From contig NZ_CP007142.1 of the NCBI RefSeq assembly GCF_000940805.1, forward strand, positions 3,944,593 to 4,008,592: a DNA stretch of 64,000 nucleotides, written 5' to 3'. A program made the position numbers and the translations under genes. Source of the DNA: Gynuella sunshinyii YC6258. Its GTDB lineage: Bacteria; Pseudomonadota; Gammaproteobacteria; Pseudomonadales; Natronospirillaceae. The notes beneath the pieces are model-generated. The model was not told the DNA's origin and ran no database searches. It saw only the letters and a list, made by a program, of their open reading frames with translations. Each line of letters begins with the position of its first letter. Within the stretch, counting starts at the first letter, position 1. Positions 19,167 through 27,110 of the stretch are shown here, piece by piece.

Positions 19167-20627
19167 TTAGAACGGATACTGCGGTGGCGTATTTTTCACC
19201 GTGACCCATTGCCAATGGGTATAGGTATCCCAGTCACTTGGACCACAGACGGAAGTACCGTTACCAGAGATACCACAACCACCAAACGGATTAACGCATT
19301 CGTCATTTACTGTCTGGTCGTTAATGTGCATCAGCCCTACCTGCAATTGATCACCTATGGTTTTGGCGCGACCAATGTTTGCTGAAATCACCGCGCCGGC
19401 GAGACCGTACTCGGTGTTATTGGCGAGTTCGACGGCCTCAGCATCGGTACCGAACGTCGTAATGCTCACCACAGGTCCAAAGATTTCCTCATCAAATGAA
19501 CGCATTCCCGGCTTGACGCCGCTCAACACCGTTGGCGCGTAGAACAACGCCTCGTATTGGCCGCCTGTTTCCAGTTTGGCACCGGCGTTCACGGTATCCT
19601 GAACAATCTCATGTACTTTTTGAATTTGGTTCTGATTGATCAACGGTCCTAATGCCACCTGACCACTGATTGGATTACCCACGGGCAGATGTCTGGCTTT
19701 TTCGACGAGCTTGGCTGTCAGTTCAGCGGCGATGCTTTCCTGAACCAGAATCCGACCGGAAGCCATGCAGATTTGTCCCTGGTGCATATATGCCCCCCAG
19801 GCAATGTTACTGGCCGCCAGATCCAGATCGGCGTCTTCCAGCACAATCAGAGAACTTTTACCGCCGAGTTCCAGAGCCACTTTTTTCAAATTACGGCCGC
19901 ATGTTTCGCCGACCTTCCGGCCCGCTGCGGTAGACCCGGTAAAGGCCACCATGCCAATTTCCGGCACCTCACACAAAGCGGTACCGGCTTCAGCAGCACC
20001 TGGCAAAACCTGATACAGCCCCTTAGGCAGACCGGCATCTTCAAACGCCAGCGCCAACAGGTATCCGCCTGTCAGCGGCGTTTGTGGATCCGGCTTGGTC
20101 ACCACGGCATTTCCGGTGGCCAACGCCGGAGCAATGGAGCGAATTGACAGAATTAACGGAAAGTTAAACGGTGAAATCACCCCGACCACCCCGTGTGGAA
20201 TCCGCCGAGCATAGGACATGCAATCCGGTGTCGAAGCCAAGGTCAGCCCATCCGGCTGCAAGGTCATGCCGGAAGCCAGTTGCAGCAGCAGGATGGCTTC
20301 GCGCATCTCATGCTGGCCTTTGGGAATAATACCGCCAGTTTCACGGGCGATCAGTTCAGCAAATTCATCAAAATACCGCTGCAGATAGTCGGCTGCCTTT
20401 AAAAAAATTGCTGCACGTTCACGGGGCGGCACTTTAACCCACTCGCGCTGGGCTTTGGCTGCGTAAGTTGCCGCCGCCTGGATATCTTCGGCCCCGGCCA
20501 TGCCGGTTTCAGTCAAAATTTCTCCAGTAGCCGGTTCGTAGACAGAATTCGTCGCCGGGGCCGATACCCAGTCACCATTAAAAAAAGCCCCTTTCCACGG
20601 AGCCGTGTTCAGTATGGAGTTTGTCAT
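19167..20627 (-). CDS. NAD(P)-dependent aryl-aldehyde dehydrogenase (benzaldehyde/vanillin/coniferaldehyde type)
   Basis: The 486-residue ALDH-superfamily enzyme has the nucleotide-fold motifs GVISPFNFPLILSIRS (about 150) and FTGSTAAGRKVGE (about 230), the general base Glu in LELGGKSSLIVLEDAD (about 258) and catalytic Cys in HQGQICMASGRI (about 292). Overall character (TAPWKGAFFNGDW near the start, HINDQTVNDECVNPFGG near the end) is that of the benzaldehyde/vanillin dehydrogenase (XylC, Vdh) branch. It should oxidise an aromatic aldehyde made by the downstream SDR. It is the first gene after a sigma-54 promoter at 20847-20863, and its probable activator is divergently encoded. The untranslated leader would be about 210 bases. 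Confidence 0.9.
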   Translation of the reverse strand: MTNSILNTAPWKGAFFNGDWVSAPATNSVYEPATGEILTETGMAGAEDIQAAATYAAKAQREWVKVPPRERAAIFLKAADYLQRYFDEFAELIARETGGIIPKGQHEMREAILLLQLASGMTLQPDGLTLASTPDCMSYARRIPHGVVGVISPFNFPLILSIRSIAPALATGNAVVTKPDPQTPLTGGYLLALAFEDAGLPKGLYQVLPGAAEAGTALCEVPEIGMVAFTGSTAAGRKVGETCGRNLKKVALELGGKSSLIVLEDADLDLAASNIAWGAYMHQGQICMASGRILVQESIAAELTAKLVEKARHLPVGNPISGQVALGPLINQNQIQKVHEIVQDTVNAGAKLETGGQYEALFYAPTVLSGVKPGMRSFDEEIFGPVVSITTFGTDAEAVELANNTEYGLAGAVISANIGRAKTIGDQLQVGLMHINDQTVNDECVNPFGGCGISGNGTSVCGPSDWDTYTHWQWVTVKNTPPQYPF

Positions 20628-20846
20628 TGTTGTTCTCCGCTCATTGTTTCGATGGTTTTCTTATTCCGGCTTTCAGGGAGGCTGGTATTGGCTGCTGTCT
20701 GTCGCAGGTTTGTTTCCGTAAAGCCATATCGATAACTGGTAAAGGTGTGCGGTTTTGGCACATACCCCGCCTGAGTCTCGACCCCTGAACGCCCGCTCAT
20801 TGTTTTTATTGTTTAGGTTTCCGCCGCTACGGAATAACTCAGTTAT

Positions 20847-20863
20847 AGCAATCGTTGTGCCCA
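20847..20863 (-). promoter_or_regulatory. Sigma-54 (-24/-12) promoter for the aldehyde/alcohol dehydrogenase operon
   Basis: On the minus strand the sequence TGGGCACAACGATTGCT contains GG and GC exactly 10 bases apart and matches the TGGCAC-N5-TTGCW consensus except at the first base. It points at the aldehyde dehydrogenase gene. Its position 200-odd bases from a divergent sigma-54 activator gene makes chance unlikely. Confidence 0.82.
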
Positions 20864-20973
20864 GGTGGACAAAAACAGCGCTTTTCAGGAACTAACTCAT
20901 TGAAATCAAAAGGATAAAATAACTATCTGATCATTTTTTAAGCCGCTAGACGGGATCAAATTACCAGCAGGAG

Positions 20974-20989
20974 TTGATCAAATGATGAA
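20974..20989. promoter_or_regulatory. XylR/DmpR-type upstream activator site
   Basis: TTGATCAAATGATGAA matches the 16-base palindromic operator of the XylR/DmpR/PhhR group (TTGATCAATTGATCAA) at 14 of 16 positions. It lies about 115 bases upstream of the -24 element, the usual distance for an enhancer used with DNA looping. A weaker half-site, GGATCAAA, is at 20953-20960, and the palindrome TTGAAATCAA is at about 20900. Confidence 0.65.
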
Positions 20990-21061
20990 CTATATCAACA
21001 AACCTGATATAAGCTTCATCATATGCGAACATAAAAACAATACATCGCCGAGGACAAGACC

Positions 21062-22849
21062 ATGGATTACCCTGACCGCATTTCGTTAGCCAGCATGTCC
21101 CGCCAATCTGAGTCTGCTGCCGACAACAAAGATTCCCGGAACCTGAACATTCAACAACAGTTACAACAAACACCAACACTGGATGATCTGACCGAATGCT
21201 TAAGTTTTTCACCAGGTGACGGCCGCATCTGGCTGAACGACCAGCGCATGCAGTTAATACATACCTCATCGTTTGGGGTTTTACGCCGGGAAATGATTGA
21301 AGCCTTTGGCATGCAGCGCGCACGCGGCATCATGACCCGCACCGGCTATGCCTCAGGTGCCCGGGATGCAGAACTCATGCGCAAACGCTGGCCTGGTGCC
21401 GAGCTCACCTCAGTACTGATTGCCGGTACCCAGCTACACGCGCTGGAAGGCGCTGTTCAGGTCGAAACGCTGAGCGTCGATGTGGACACCAAAAAAGGCC
21501 ACTATGAAGGGGAATTCCTCTGGCATCACTGTACCGAAGATGAAGAACACGTCGCTGCCTATGGCATTGGTTCCGAACCCGCCTGCTGGTGGGAACTGGG
21601 ATATGCGATGGGATATGTCAGTGGTCTGGTTGGCTCATTGGTGATTTTTCGCGAAGTGGAATGTCGTGCCATGGGTCATAGCGTTTGCCGCATCATCGGT
21701 AAGACAGCAAAACATTGGGGCAACATTGATGAAGATATGGCATATCTGAACGCATCCAGCCCACAGATGGCAACAGAAACCAAGCCTGACCAGGAGATTT
21801 ATCTGCCAACGGACCCTCCGCACGAACCGGCCATGAATGACGTACAGATGATCGGCGCATCTGCCGCATTTACAGCCGCCAGTCATAGTTTGAAAAAAGT
21901 GGCTCCCACTCAGGCAACGGTGCTGTTGTCCGGTGAATCCGGAGTCGGCAAAGAGCTGTTTGCGACGATGTTGCATCGAATGAGCTCAAGAAATCATCAA
22001 CCATTTGTGGCATTTAACTGCGCCGCGATTCCCGAAAATCTGATCGAAGCGGAATTATTTGGTGTCGAAAAAGGCGCCTATACCGGGGCCATCCAACAAC
22101 GTGCCGGGCGTTTTGAACGCGCCGATGGAGGAACTCTTTTCCTCGATGAAATCGCCACCCTGAGCCTCGAAGGTCAGAGCAAATTATTGCGCGCGCTACA
22201 GGAAAAAGAGATCGAACGGGTGGGCAGTTCTAAAGCTATAAAAGTAGATGTCAGAGTCGTTGCCGCCACCAATGTCGACTTACGCGAAGCAGTGGAACGT
22301 GGAGAATTTCGGGGGGATCTGTTTTATCGTTTAAACGTATTTCCAATTCTACTGCCTCCCCTTCGGGAACGACGGGATGACCTTCCCCTACTCATCAACC
22401 ATTTTTTTCATCACTACTGCCGACAGCACGGAAGAACACTCAGCGGCATCACCCAGAAAGCAACGCAGGCATTATTGCACTACGACTTTCCCGGCAATAT
22501 TCGCGAATTACAGAACATCATCGAGCGTGGTGTCATTGATGCCGATGACGAAAATCCCGTCGATCTGCACAACCTGTTTCGTAACGAGCCCATTCCCAAA
22601 TCGGTTTTGTATTCAGTGAACAGCGGTGGTGCACTCTCAAATACCATCCGCAATACCCCAGAAAAATCAGAACCATCTTTCTCCAGCCTGTTCACTGGGA
22701 AGGAACCCATATCCATTGATGTTCTGGAACAGAAAATTCTTCAGGAAGCCGTCAAAACCGCTGGCGGAAATCTGGCTGAAGCTGCCCGGCGGGTCGGACT
22801 TACCCGCGCCCAATTGGCATATCGGCTTAAAAAAACAGACAAGACATAA
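21062..22849 (+). CDS. XylR/DmpR-family sigma-54-dependent activator of aromatic metabolism
   Basis: The 595-residue regulator has the classic three parts. Residues 25-220 are the XylR_N plus V4R effector-sensing domain ([37 protein letters not shown] and a Cys in HSVCRIIG). Residues about 265-500 are the AAA+ domain: Walker A GESGVGKE (about 294), sigma-54 contact loop GAYTGA (about 338), Walker [14 protein letters not shown] Fis-type helix-turn-helix closes the protein ([20 protein letters not shown]). Members of this group bind aromatic compounds directly and then activate -24/-12 promoters. It is divergent from the aryl-aldehyde operon, whose promoter and operator lie between them, so it very likely controls that operon. 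Start ATG 21062 has GAGGA seven bases before it. Confidence 0.93.
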   Translation: MDYPDRISLASMSRQSESAADNKDSRNLNIQQQLQQTPTLDDLTECLSFSPGDGRIWLNDQRMQLIHTSSFGVLRREMIEAFGMQRARGIMTRTGYASGARDAELMRKRWPGAELTSVLIAGTQLHALEGAVQVETLSVDVDTKKGHYEGEFLWHHCTEDEEHVAAYGIGSEPACWWELGYAMGYVSGLVGSLVIFREVECRAMGHSVCRIIGKTAKHWGNIDEDMAYLNASSPQMATETKPDQEIYLPTDPPHEPAMNDVQMIGASAAFTAASHSLKKVAPTQATVLLSGESGVGKELFATMLHRMSSRNHQPFVAFNCAAIPENLIEAELFGVEKGAYTGAIQQRAGRFERADGGTLFLDEIATLSLEGQSKLLRALQEKEIERVGSSKAIKVDVRVVAATNVDLREAVERGEFRGDLFYRLNVFPILLPPLRERRDDLPLLINHFFHHYCRQHGRTLSGITQKATQALLHYDFPGNIRELQNIIERGVIDADDENPVDLHNLFRNEPIPKSVLYSVNSGGALSNTIRNTPEKSEPSFSSLFTGKEPISIDVLEQKILQEAVKTAGGNLAEAARRVGLTRAQLAYRLKKTDKT

Positions 22850-23471
22850 ATGATACATTTATAAGGTTATTTACTAACTATTATCAAAGAGTGATTGTGA
22901 TTAATACAGCAAGGATTAATAGTGTTCCGATGTCACATGAAATGAATGCTGCACCCTCCTGGAAACTCCTCAACATCGCCGACGACGGCTAAAGCCCGGC
23001 ATTTCATGAGCGGGAATCAAACACATTATGGCCATTAATTTGTAAGTTTGTGTGAGTTGTTTGACAGCCTAAAATGACAGACTATAGTCAGATTCAGCTT
23101 TATCGGATGAATTTCGAGCAATGTCAGCAATTGGTTAGTATGCCCCGCTTACTGATTTTCAGGTAGCAGGCGCAAGCTCCAATCCGAGTCAATTCAATTG
23201 CATTGTGAGAATAAAGCCCATGAACATGATCAGATACCTTCAATTACCGCTCGTAAATACCTTCCACTCTCGATTACAAACCTATCGACACCCGTCCGGA
23301 AGCTAAGGTCAAGCACAACTGCAAGCATGCGATGACAGGATCCGGTGCTATTTACCGTTCCATCACATAACAACTCATGTTCACTCTCTGGTTCAGAAGA
23401 CGATGCATTTTATTGCCTGATGATTAGTGGGATTTAATTTTCTAAACCCGTTATTTTACAAGGACATTTCT
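22850..23471. other. Intergenic region upstream of the methyltransferase locus
   Basis: About 620 bases between the regulator stop and the first gene of the borosin-like locus. It should hold that operon's promoter; I could not assign a convincing one. A 20-codon frame at 22930-22992 lacks a well-placed ribosome site. No repeat or RNA gene was recognised. Confidence 0.4.
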
Positions 23472-25127
23472 ATGAGTACTCAACAAACATCATTCAAAAA
23501 TGAAACAAACGCCACAGTCACACCGATCAGCGGTGCAAACACATCAGATACCAATCCCAAGCAAGGATACGAACAAACCCTGACACAATTAACTTTCTCC
23601 GATGGCTCCACCACGATGGCTGGCGGAAAAAGCGGAACCTTGAACCTTCCGGCAGATATGCCAATCGTCAATCTGCTGGTCTCGCAGCCGTCTATTTTAT
23701 TTCCGGTCATATCGACCAGCGTCGGACCTGATTACGAAGCCGCAGGCGGTTGGCCAAAACCGCTGACCCCTGTAGACATCCCCAGCAATCAAATCACCGC
23801 CATGACCCAGGCATTAACGTTTCGGCAAAATCTCATGGCAGCACCCAGTTCCAAAATGGCGACTGATTTTCAGAATGCGTTAAACCAGGCACAACAAGCC
23901 AAAACCGCTGACGACATGATCAACCAGATGAATGACTTCTTCCAGTCTCAGGATTCATACAAGCTGGTGACCTATCCCGATTACACTGCGATCCAATCCT
24001 ATCTACAGGCATTTGCGCAGATGTGGGTGCAGAAAAATTCAGCCTCCGGCAGCAATAGCGGTACAACCTATTACGTGTACAGCGCACCGGATGCCAGTAA
24101 AAAAGGGGCCGAATCCATGGGAACCATTCAGGCAAACCGGCGTTCCAATGCACCTGCCAATGCATCGCTGACCGATTCGTTATCCGGTTACTCCATCACC
24201 CTGACAGGCTCCGACAGCAGCACGGTCAATCTGACATTTGCGAATGGCGTGTTTTCAGATGGTGGGCCGGTTCAGCTCAGCGCGACCTACGGATATGCCG
24301 GGCGCTTTAACGGCAAAATCAGCGATGTTCAACTCTGGCCGATTCTGGTCGGCACCATACAGAGCAAACAGGTCATCGCGATTCCGCTGTCACCGGAGTC
24401 AGACTGGTCGAAATTCTGGTCCAGTCTTACGTTTAGCAAAGTATTCGGTTATTTCATGGAAGCAATGGGCTTATGGATGGCGCTGGATTTTCTGAAAACC
24501 AAACTGTCTTCCAAAAAAGAAACGCTGGAAAAAGACAAAGCCGAAAACAAAGGTAGCGACCCAACCGACAAACAAGTCCAGGATGCCGAAACGCAGGCCG
24601 ATACCACCGCCGAAAACGAAGCCCAGGCCAACAACAGTCAGGGACAGAAAATTTCCGGTGATGACACATTTGAAGTCCCCACTACGGAATCGGCAATGAA
24701 TGAAGCCGTCGACAATACCCGAACCGCCAGCCAGGATTCATTAAACAGTATTGCCGAAGACAACACCAATGGTGCCATTGAACAAACCGGAGAAACGCTG
24801 GAGGAAATTGGCAAAATCGAAACCACACCTGCGTTGGAAAAAGCCGGCAGTCAGTTGAATAATGCGGGTGAAGCCATGCAAGCCGACCCACCGGATATCT
24901 CCACAGCCACCAGTAATATTGCAGAAGCGAACCAAAACCTGGCTGTCGCTACGGATGAGCTGGGTAACCAAATCAGCACAGAACAAAAACAACAGCTGGA
25001 AGATCAAATTAAAGCCAATGAAGAGGCTGCTGAAGAAGCCAAAAGTCAGGACGAGGAAAGCGAAGACGCTGGTAAAGGCGAAGACCCTGAAGGTGAAGGT
25101 GATCTGCCGAAGTTCGAAGAGATCTGA
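23472..25127 (+). CDS. Unknown protein with acidic coiled-coil tail, first gene of the borosin-like locus
   Basis: I recognise no family. The ATG at 23472, with AAGGA eight bases upstream, is preferred to an earlier in-frame codon, giving 551 residues. There is no signal peptide. Residues 1-300 are Ser/Thr/Gly-rich and probably beta-strand-rich, with an Ala/Gln helical segment (about 115-160). Around 325-350 is an amphipathic or membrane-skirting helix (VFGYFMEAMGLWMALDFLKT). From 355 to the end the protein is highly charged, low in hydrophobic residues and mostly Glu/Asp/Gln/Ala/Asn, as in a long coiled coil or disordered region. The next gene follows after 85 bases and shares the plan of a beta-rich front, an aromatic amphipathic helix and an acidic stretch, so the two may be distant paralogues or partners. 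Confidence 0.75.
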   Translation: MSTQQTSFKNETNATVTPISGANTSDTNPKQGYEQTLTQLTFSDGSTTMAGGKSGTLNLPADMPIVNLLVSQPSILFPVISTSVGPDYEAAGGWPKPLTPVDIPSNQITAMTQALTFRQNLMAAPSSKMATDFQNALNQAQQAKTADDMINQMNDFFQSQDSYKLVTYPDYTAIQSYLQAFAQMWVQKNSASGSNSGTTYYVYSAPDASKKGAESMGTIQANRRSNAPANASLTDSLSGYSITLTGSDSSTVNLTFANGVFSDGGPVQLSATYGYAGRFNGKISDVQLWPILVGTIQSKQVIAIPLSPESDWSKFWSSLTFSKVFGYFMEAMGLWMALDFLKTKLSSKKETLEKDKAENKGSDPTDKQVQDAETQADTTAENEAQANNSQGQKISGDDTFEVPTTESAMNEAVDNTRTASQDSLNSIAEDNTNGAIEQTGETLEEIGKIETTPALEKAGSQLNNAGEAMQADPPDISTATSNIAEANQNLAVATDELGNQISTEQKQQLEDQIKANEEAAEEAKSQDEESEDAGKGEDPEGEGDLPKFEEI

Positions 25128-25212
25128 TCGACTCGTTACTGTGGTGTCATCTGAGCAGGCTGATTCAGAGACACTGCAACCTAAACCAAACATTCGGAGA
25201 GAACAAATAATC

Positions 25213-27024
25213 ATGGCAACCACAAATCATTTCACCGTCAACAATAAGCTGGACAAAGCCGTTATCGTCTATACCACAATGACCAATGTGAACCCGGATT
25301 CACCCAGCACCAATCCGGAAGACTACATTCCTACCTACACCAAAATGGGCACTGTCAGCAGCAATGGTTCACAGGAATTTTCAACCGATGAATCCATTGC
25401 CCGCGTCGTGGTGGTACGCGAATCGGATCAACTGCCGGTCAAGGTATCGGTTGCCGCGGAATGGGATCCCGGCAGTCAGACATTTTCGGTCGAAAGCACT
25501 GATGAACAGATCGGGGAAAGTGCCTGGAGCTACTATAAAATTTACAGTAGCCAACCGTATAACCCTATTTCGCTGCAATTCAACGAACTGGTTTCAGACA
25601 ATGCCAGCGACCCCAGCACACTGGATGATAAAACCGCTACCTTTTTTGATGATAACGGTTACCCGGGTGTCGATTATGCCATTTTCACTTCGGTCACCTA
25701 CTGGGCACAAAATCAACTGTATGCCTTTCCCGGTACCTATTACTGCTATGAACCGGCCTCCAGTACCGAAGGTTTTATTGTGCCCAAAACACAAACCGGC
25801 ACGATTGTGATTGAAAACGGTACGGCAACCTACACCCCCACCGGGGGCGCTGCTGTTACCTTGAATTATTACAACTCGCAACTGACCTCTCCTGGAGCAA
25901 CACCCAATAGCGGTATTTATCTGACATCGGTCATTCGTAACCTGGTGTGGGAAGGTAAAAGTGAGAGTGATATTACCTGGGCATTTGTAGGTTCATCGGG
26001 CGGAGATCAAATGATCGCGCAGGATTATCAGAACCCTGCCCTGCCCTGGTACTCCATTGCTTATGACATGGTATATGGTGTTTATTTTTCCGTTCAGCTG
26101 TATATGTCCATCAATGCTGCGGCCGATATGTTGAAAGCGGCAGGTAAAGGCATGCAGTGGATTGGTGAAAATGCCTCGAAGATGGCCGGCAACGTTCGCG
26201 ACTGGCTCAATAAAACCGGCGACAGTGCCGGACCCGACAGCGCCATGGGCGACGATGCCGACCCGGTCAATGTTGATGTCGATACCGATACCGACATTGA
26301 TATCGATGTCGATATTGATGTGGACATCGATGTGGATGTCGACGTTGACGTGGATATAGATATCGATATTGACGTGGACTTTGGCGTGGTGGTGGACGTT
26401 GATGTGGATGTTGACATCGATGTGGATATCGACATCGACGAACAGACAGATGTAGACATCGACACCGATGTGGATATCGATATTGATACCGACGTTGATA
26501 TCCAACCCGGCGGCGTATCAGCACTGTTAAACAAGGTCGGCAACTGGATCATGACCAAAGCCTTCCCGACTTTGATCGAAGGTGCCGCCATTTACGTAGC
26601 CTTCCAAACCGTCGATAAAATCCTCGGTGCCTGGAAAAATCAGGATGAGAAAGACATGCAAAACCTGCAGCCCCGGCAAACAACCGGCCTGGGTGTGCTG
26701 ATTAATTATATGTTTAACACCAGCGTTTCCATTAACGAACGTTGGGATACCTTCGCCGACTATGTGTCTGAGTCTCAAGCTGATACCACCACTCTTGAAA
26801 TGAACATTGCCACCATTCTGGGCACTGGCAATACCACCGCCGACAACGAACTGAACAGTTGGCGCTGGTCATCGGATGATGAACAGGCTGCGGTCAATGC
26901 CATGAAAGCCGGTGCCAATGATGCCGCCGCTTTTCAGAACCTTGGCAACTATCAGTACAAAGGCAAAGACCTGCCACTCAAAGTTGGTTGTGGCGTGGCA
27001 ATGAAATACCTCAAAGGAAAATGA
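25213..27024 (+). CDS. Unknown protein with long alternating (Val/Ile)-Asp tract, candidate borosin substrate
   Basis: The ATG at 25213 with GGAGAG 11 bases before gives 603 residues. Residues 1-270 look beta-rich (KLDKAVIVYTTMTNV, ARVVVVRESDQLPVKVSVA, YAIFTSVTYWAQNQLYAFPG). A hydrophobic or amphipathic helix follows (about 285-325). Residues about 351-432 are an almost perfect alternation of Val/Ile with Asp, broken only at a DFGVVVDV step and a DEQTD step; a few Thr replace Val/Ile. A C-terminal region of about 170 residues has helices and Trp (LLNKVGNWIMTKAFPTLIEG, LNSWRWSSDDEQAAV). No signal peptide. The family is unknown to me. It lies directly upstream of an alpha-N-methyltransferase of the borosin type, so the tract may be what that enzyme modifies; a calcium-binding or structural role for the tract is the alternative. 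Confidence 0.8.
   Translation: MATTNHFTVNNKLDKAVIVYTTMTNVNPDSPSTNPEDYIPTYTKMGTVSSNGSQEFSTDESIARVVVVRESDQLPVKVSVAAEWDPGSQTFSVESTDEQIGESAWSYYKIYSSQPYNPISLQFNELVSDNASDPSTLDDKTATFFDDNGYPGVDYAIFTSVTYWAQNQLYAFPGTYYCYEPASSTEGFIVPKTQTGTIVIENGTATYTPTGGAAVTLNYYNSQLTSPGATPNSGIYLTSVIRNLVWEGKSESDITWAFVGSSGGDQMIAQDYQNPALPWYSIAYDMVYGVYFSVQLYMSINAAADMLKAAGKGMQWIGENASKMAGNVRDWLNKTGDSAGPDSAMGDDADPVNVDVDTDTDIDIDVDIDVDIDVDVDVDVDIDIDIDVDFGVVVDVDVDVDIDVDIDIDEQTDVDIDTDVDIDIDTDVDIQPGGVSALLNKVGNWIMTKAFPTLIEGAAIYVAFQTVDKILGAWKNQDEKDMQNLQPRQTTGLGVLINYMFNTSVSINERWDTFADYVSESQADTTTLEMNIATILGTGNTTADNELNSWRWSSDDEQAAVNAMKAGANDAAAFQNLGNYQYKGKDLPLKVGCGVAMKYLKGK
26263..26510 (+). repeat. DNA tract encoding the alternating (V/I)-D repeat
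   Basis: About 250 bases built from the hexamer pattern GAYRTN (Asp then Val or Ile). Codon choice varies from unit to unit (GAT/GAC, GTT/GTC/GTG, ATT/ATC/ATA), so the protein pattern is kept while the DNA has diverged. That points to selection on the peptide, not to recent slippage. The opposite strand is open in several frames as a by-product. Confidence 0.9.
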
Positions 27025-27110
27025 CCGTTCACTGACTGCAAACAGGTACCGGTCAGCCAAAGCGCTGACCGGCGATCAAATCGACTACCAATTGTAAGAG
27101 CGAATACACT

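Noticed and set aside
20757-20770. GG-N10-GC on the plus strand (TTTTGGCACATACCCCGC) as a sigma-54 promoter for the activator gene
   Set aside because: Spacing fits, but the -12 side reads CCGC instead of TTGC and activators of this group are usually not sigma-54-driven themselves; the minus-strand element is far better.
22930-22992. 20-codon frame (MSHEMNAAPSWKLLNIADDG) upstream of the methyltransferase locus, as a possible RiPP precursor
   Set aside because: The nearest AAGGA is 14 bases from the ATG, too far; the peptide is not core-like, and another 480 bases separate it from the next gene.
25993-26591. Long open frames on the minus strand opposite the (V/I)-D tract (encoding Ile/Asn/His- or Ser/Thr-rich repeats)
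   Set aside because: They are a by-product of the hexameric GAYRTN pattern on the plus strand, have no ribosome site, and lie inside a well-supported gene.
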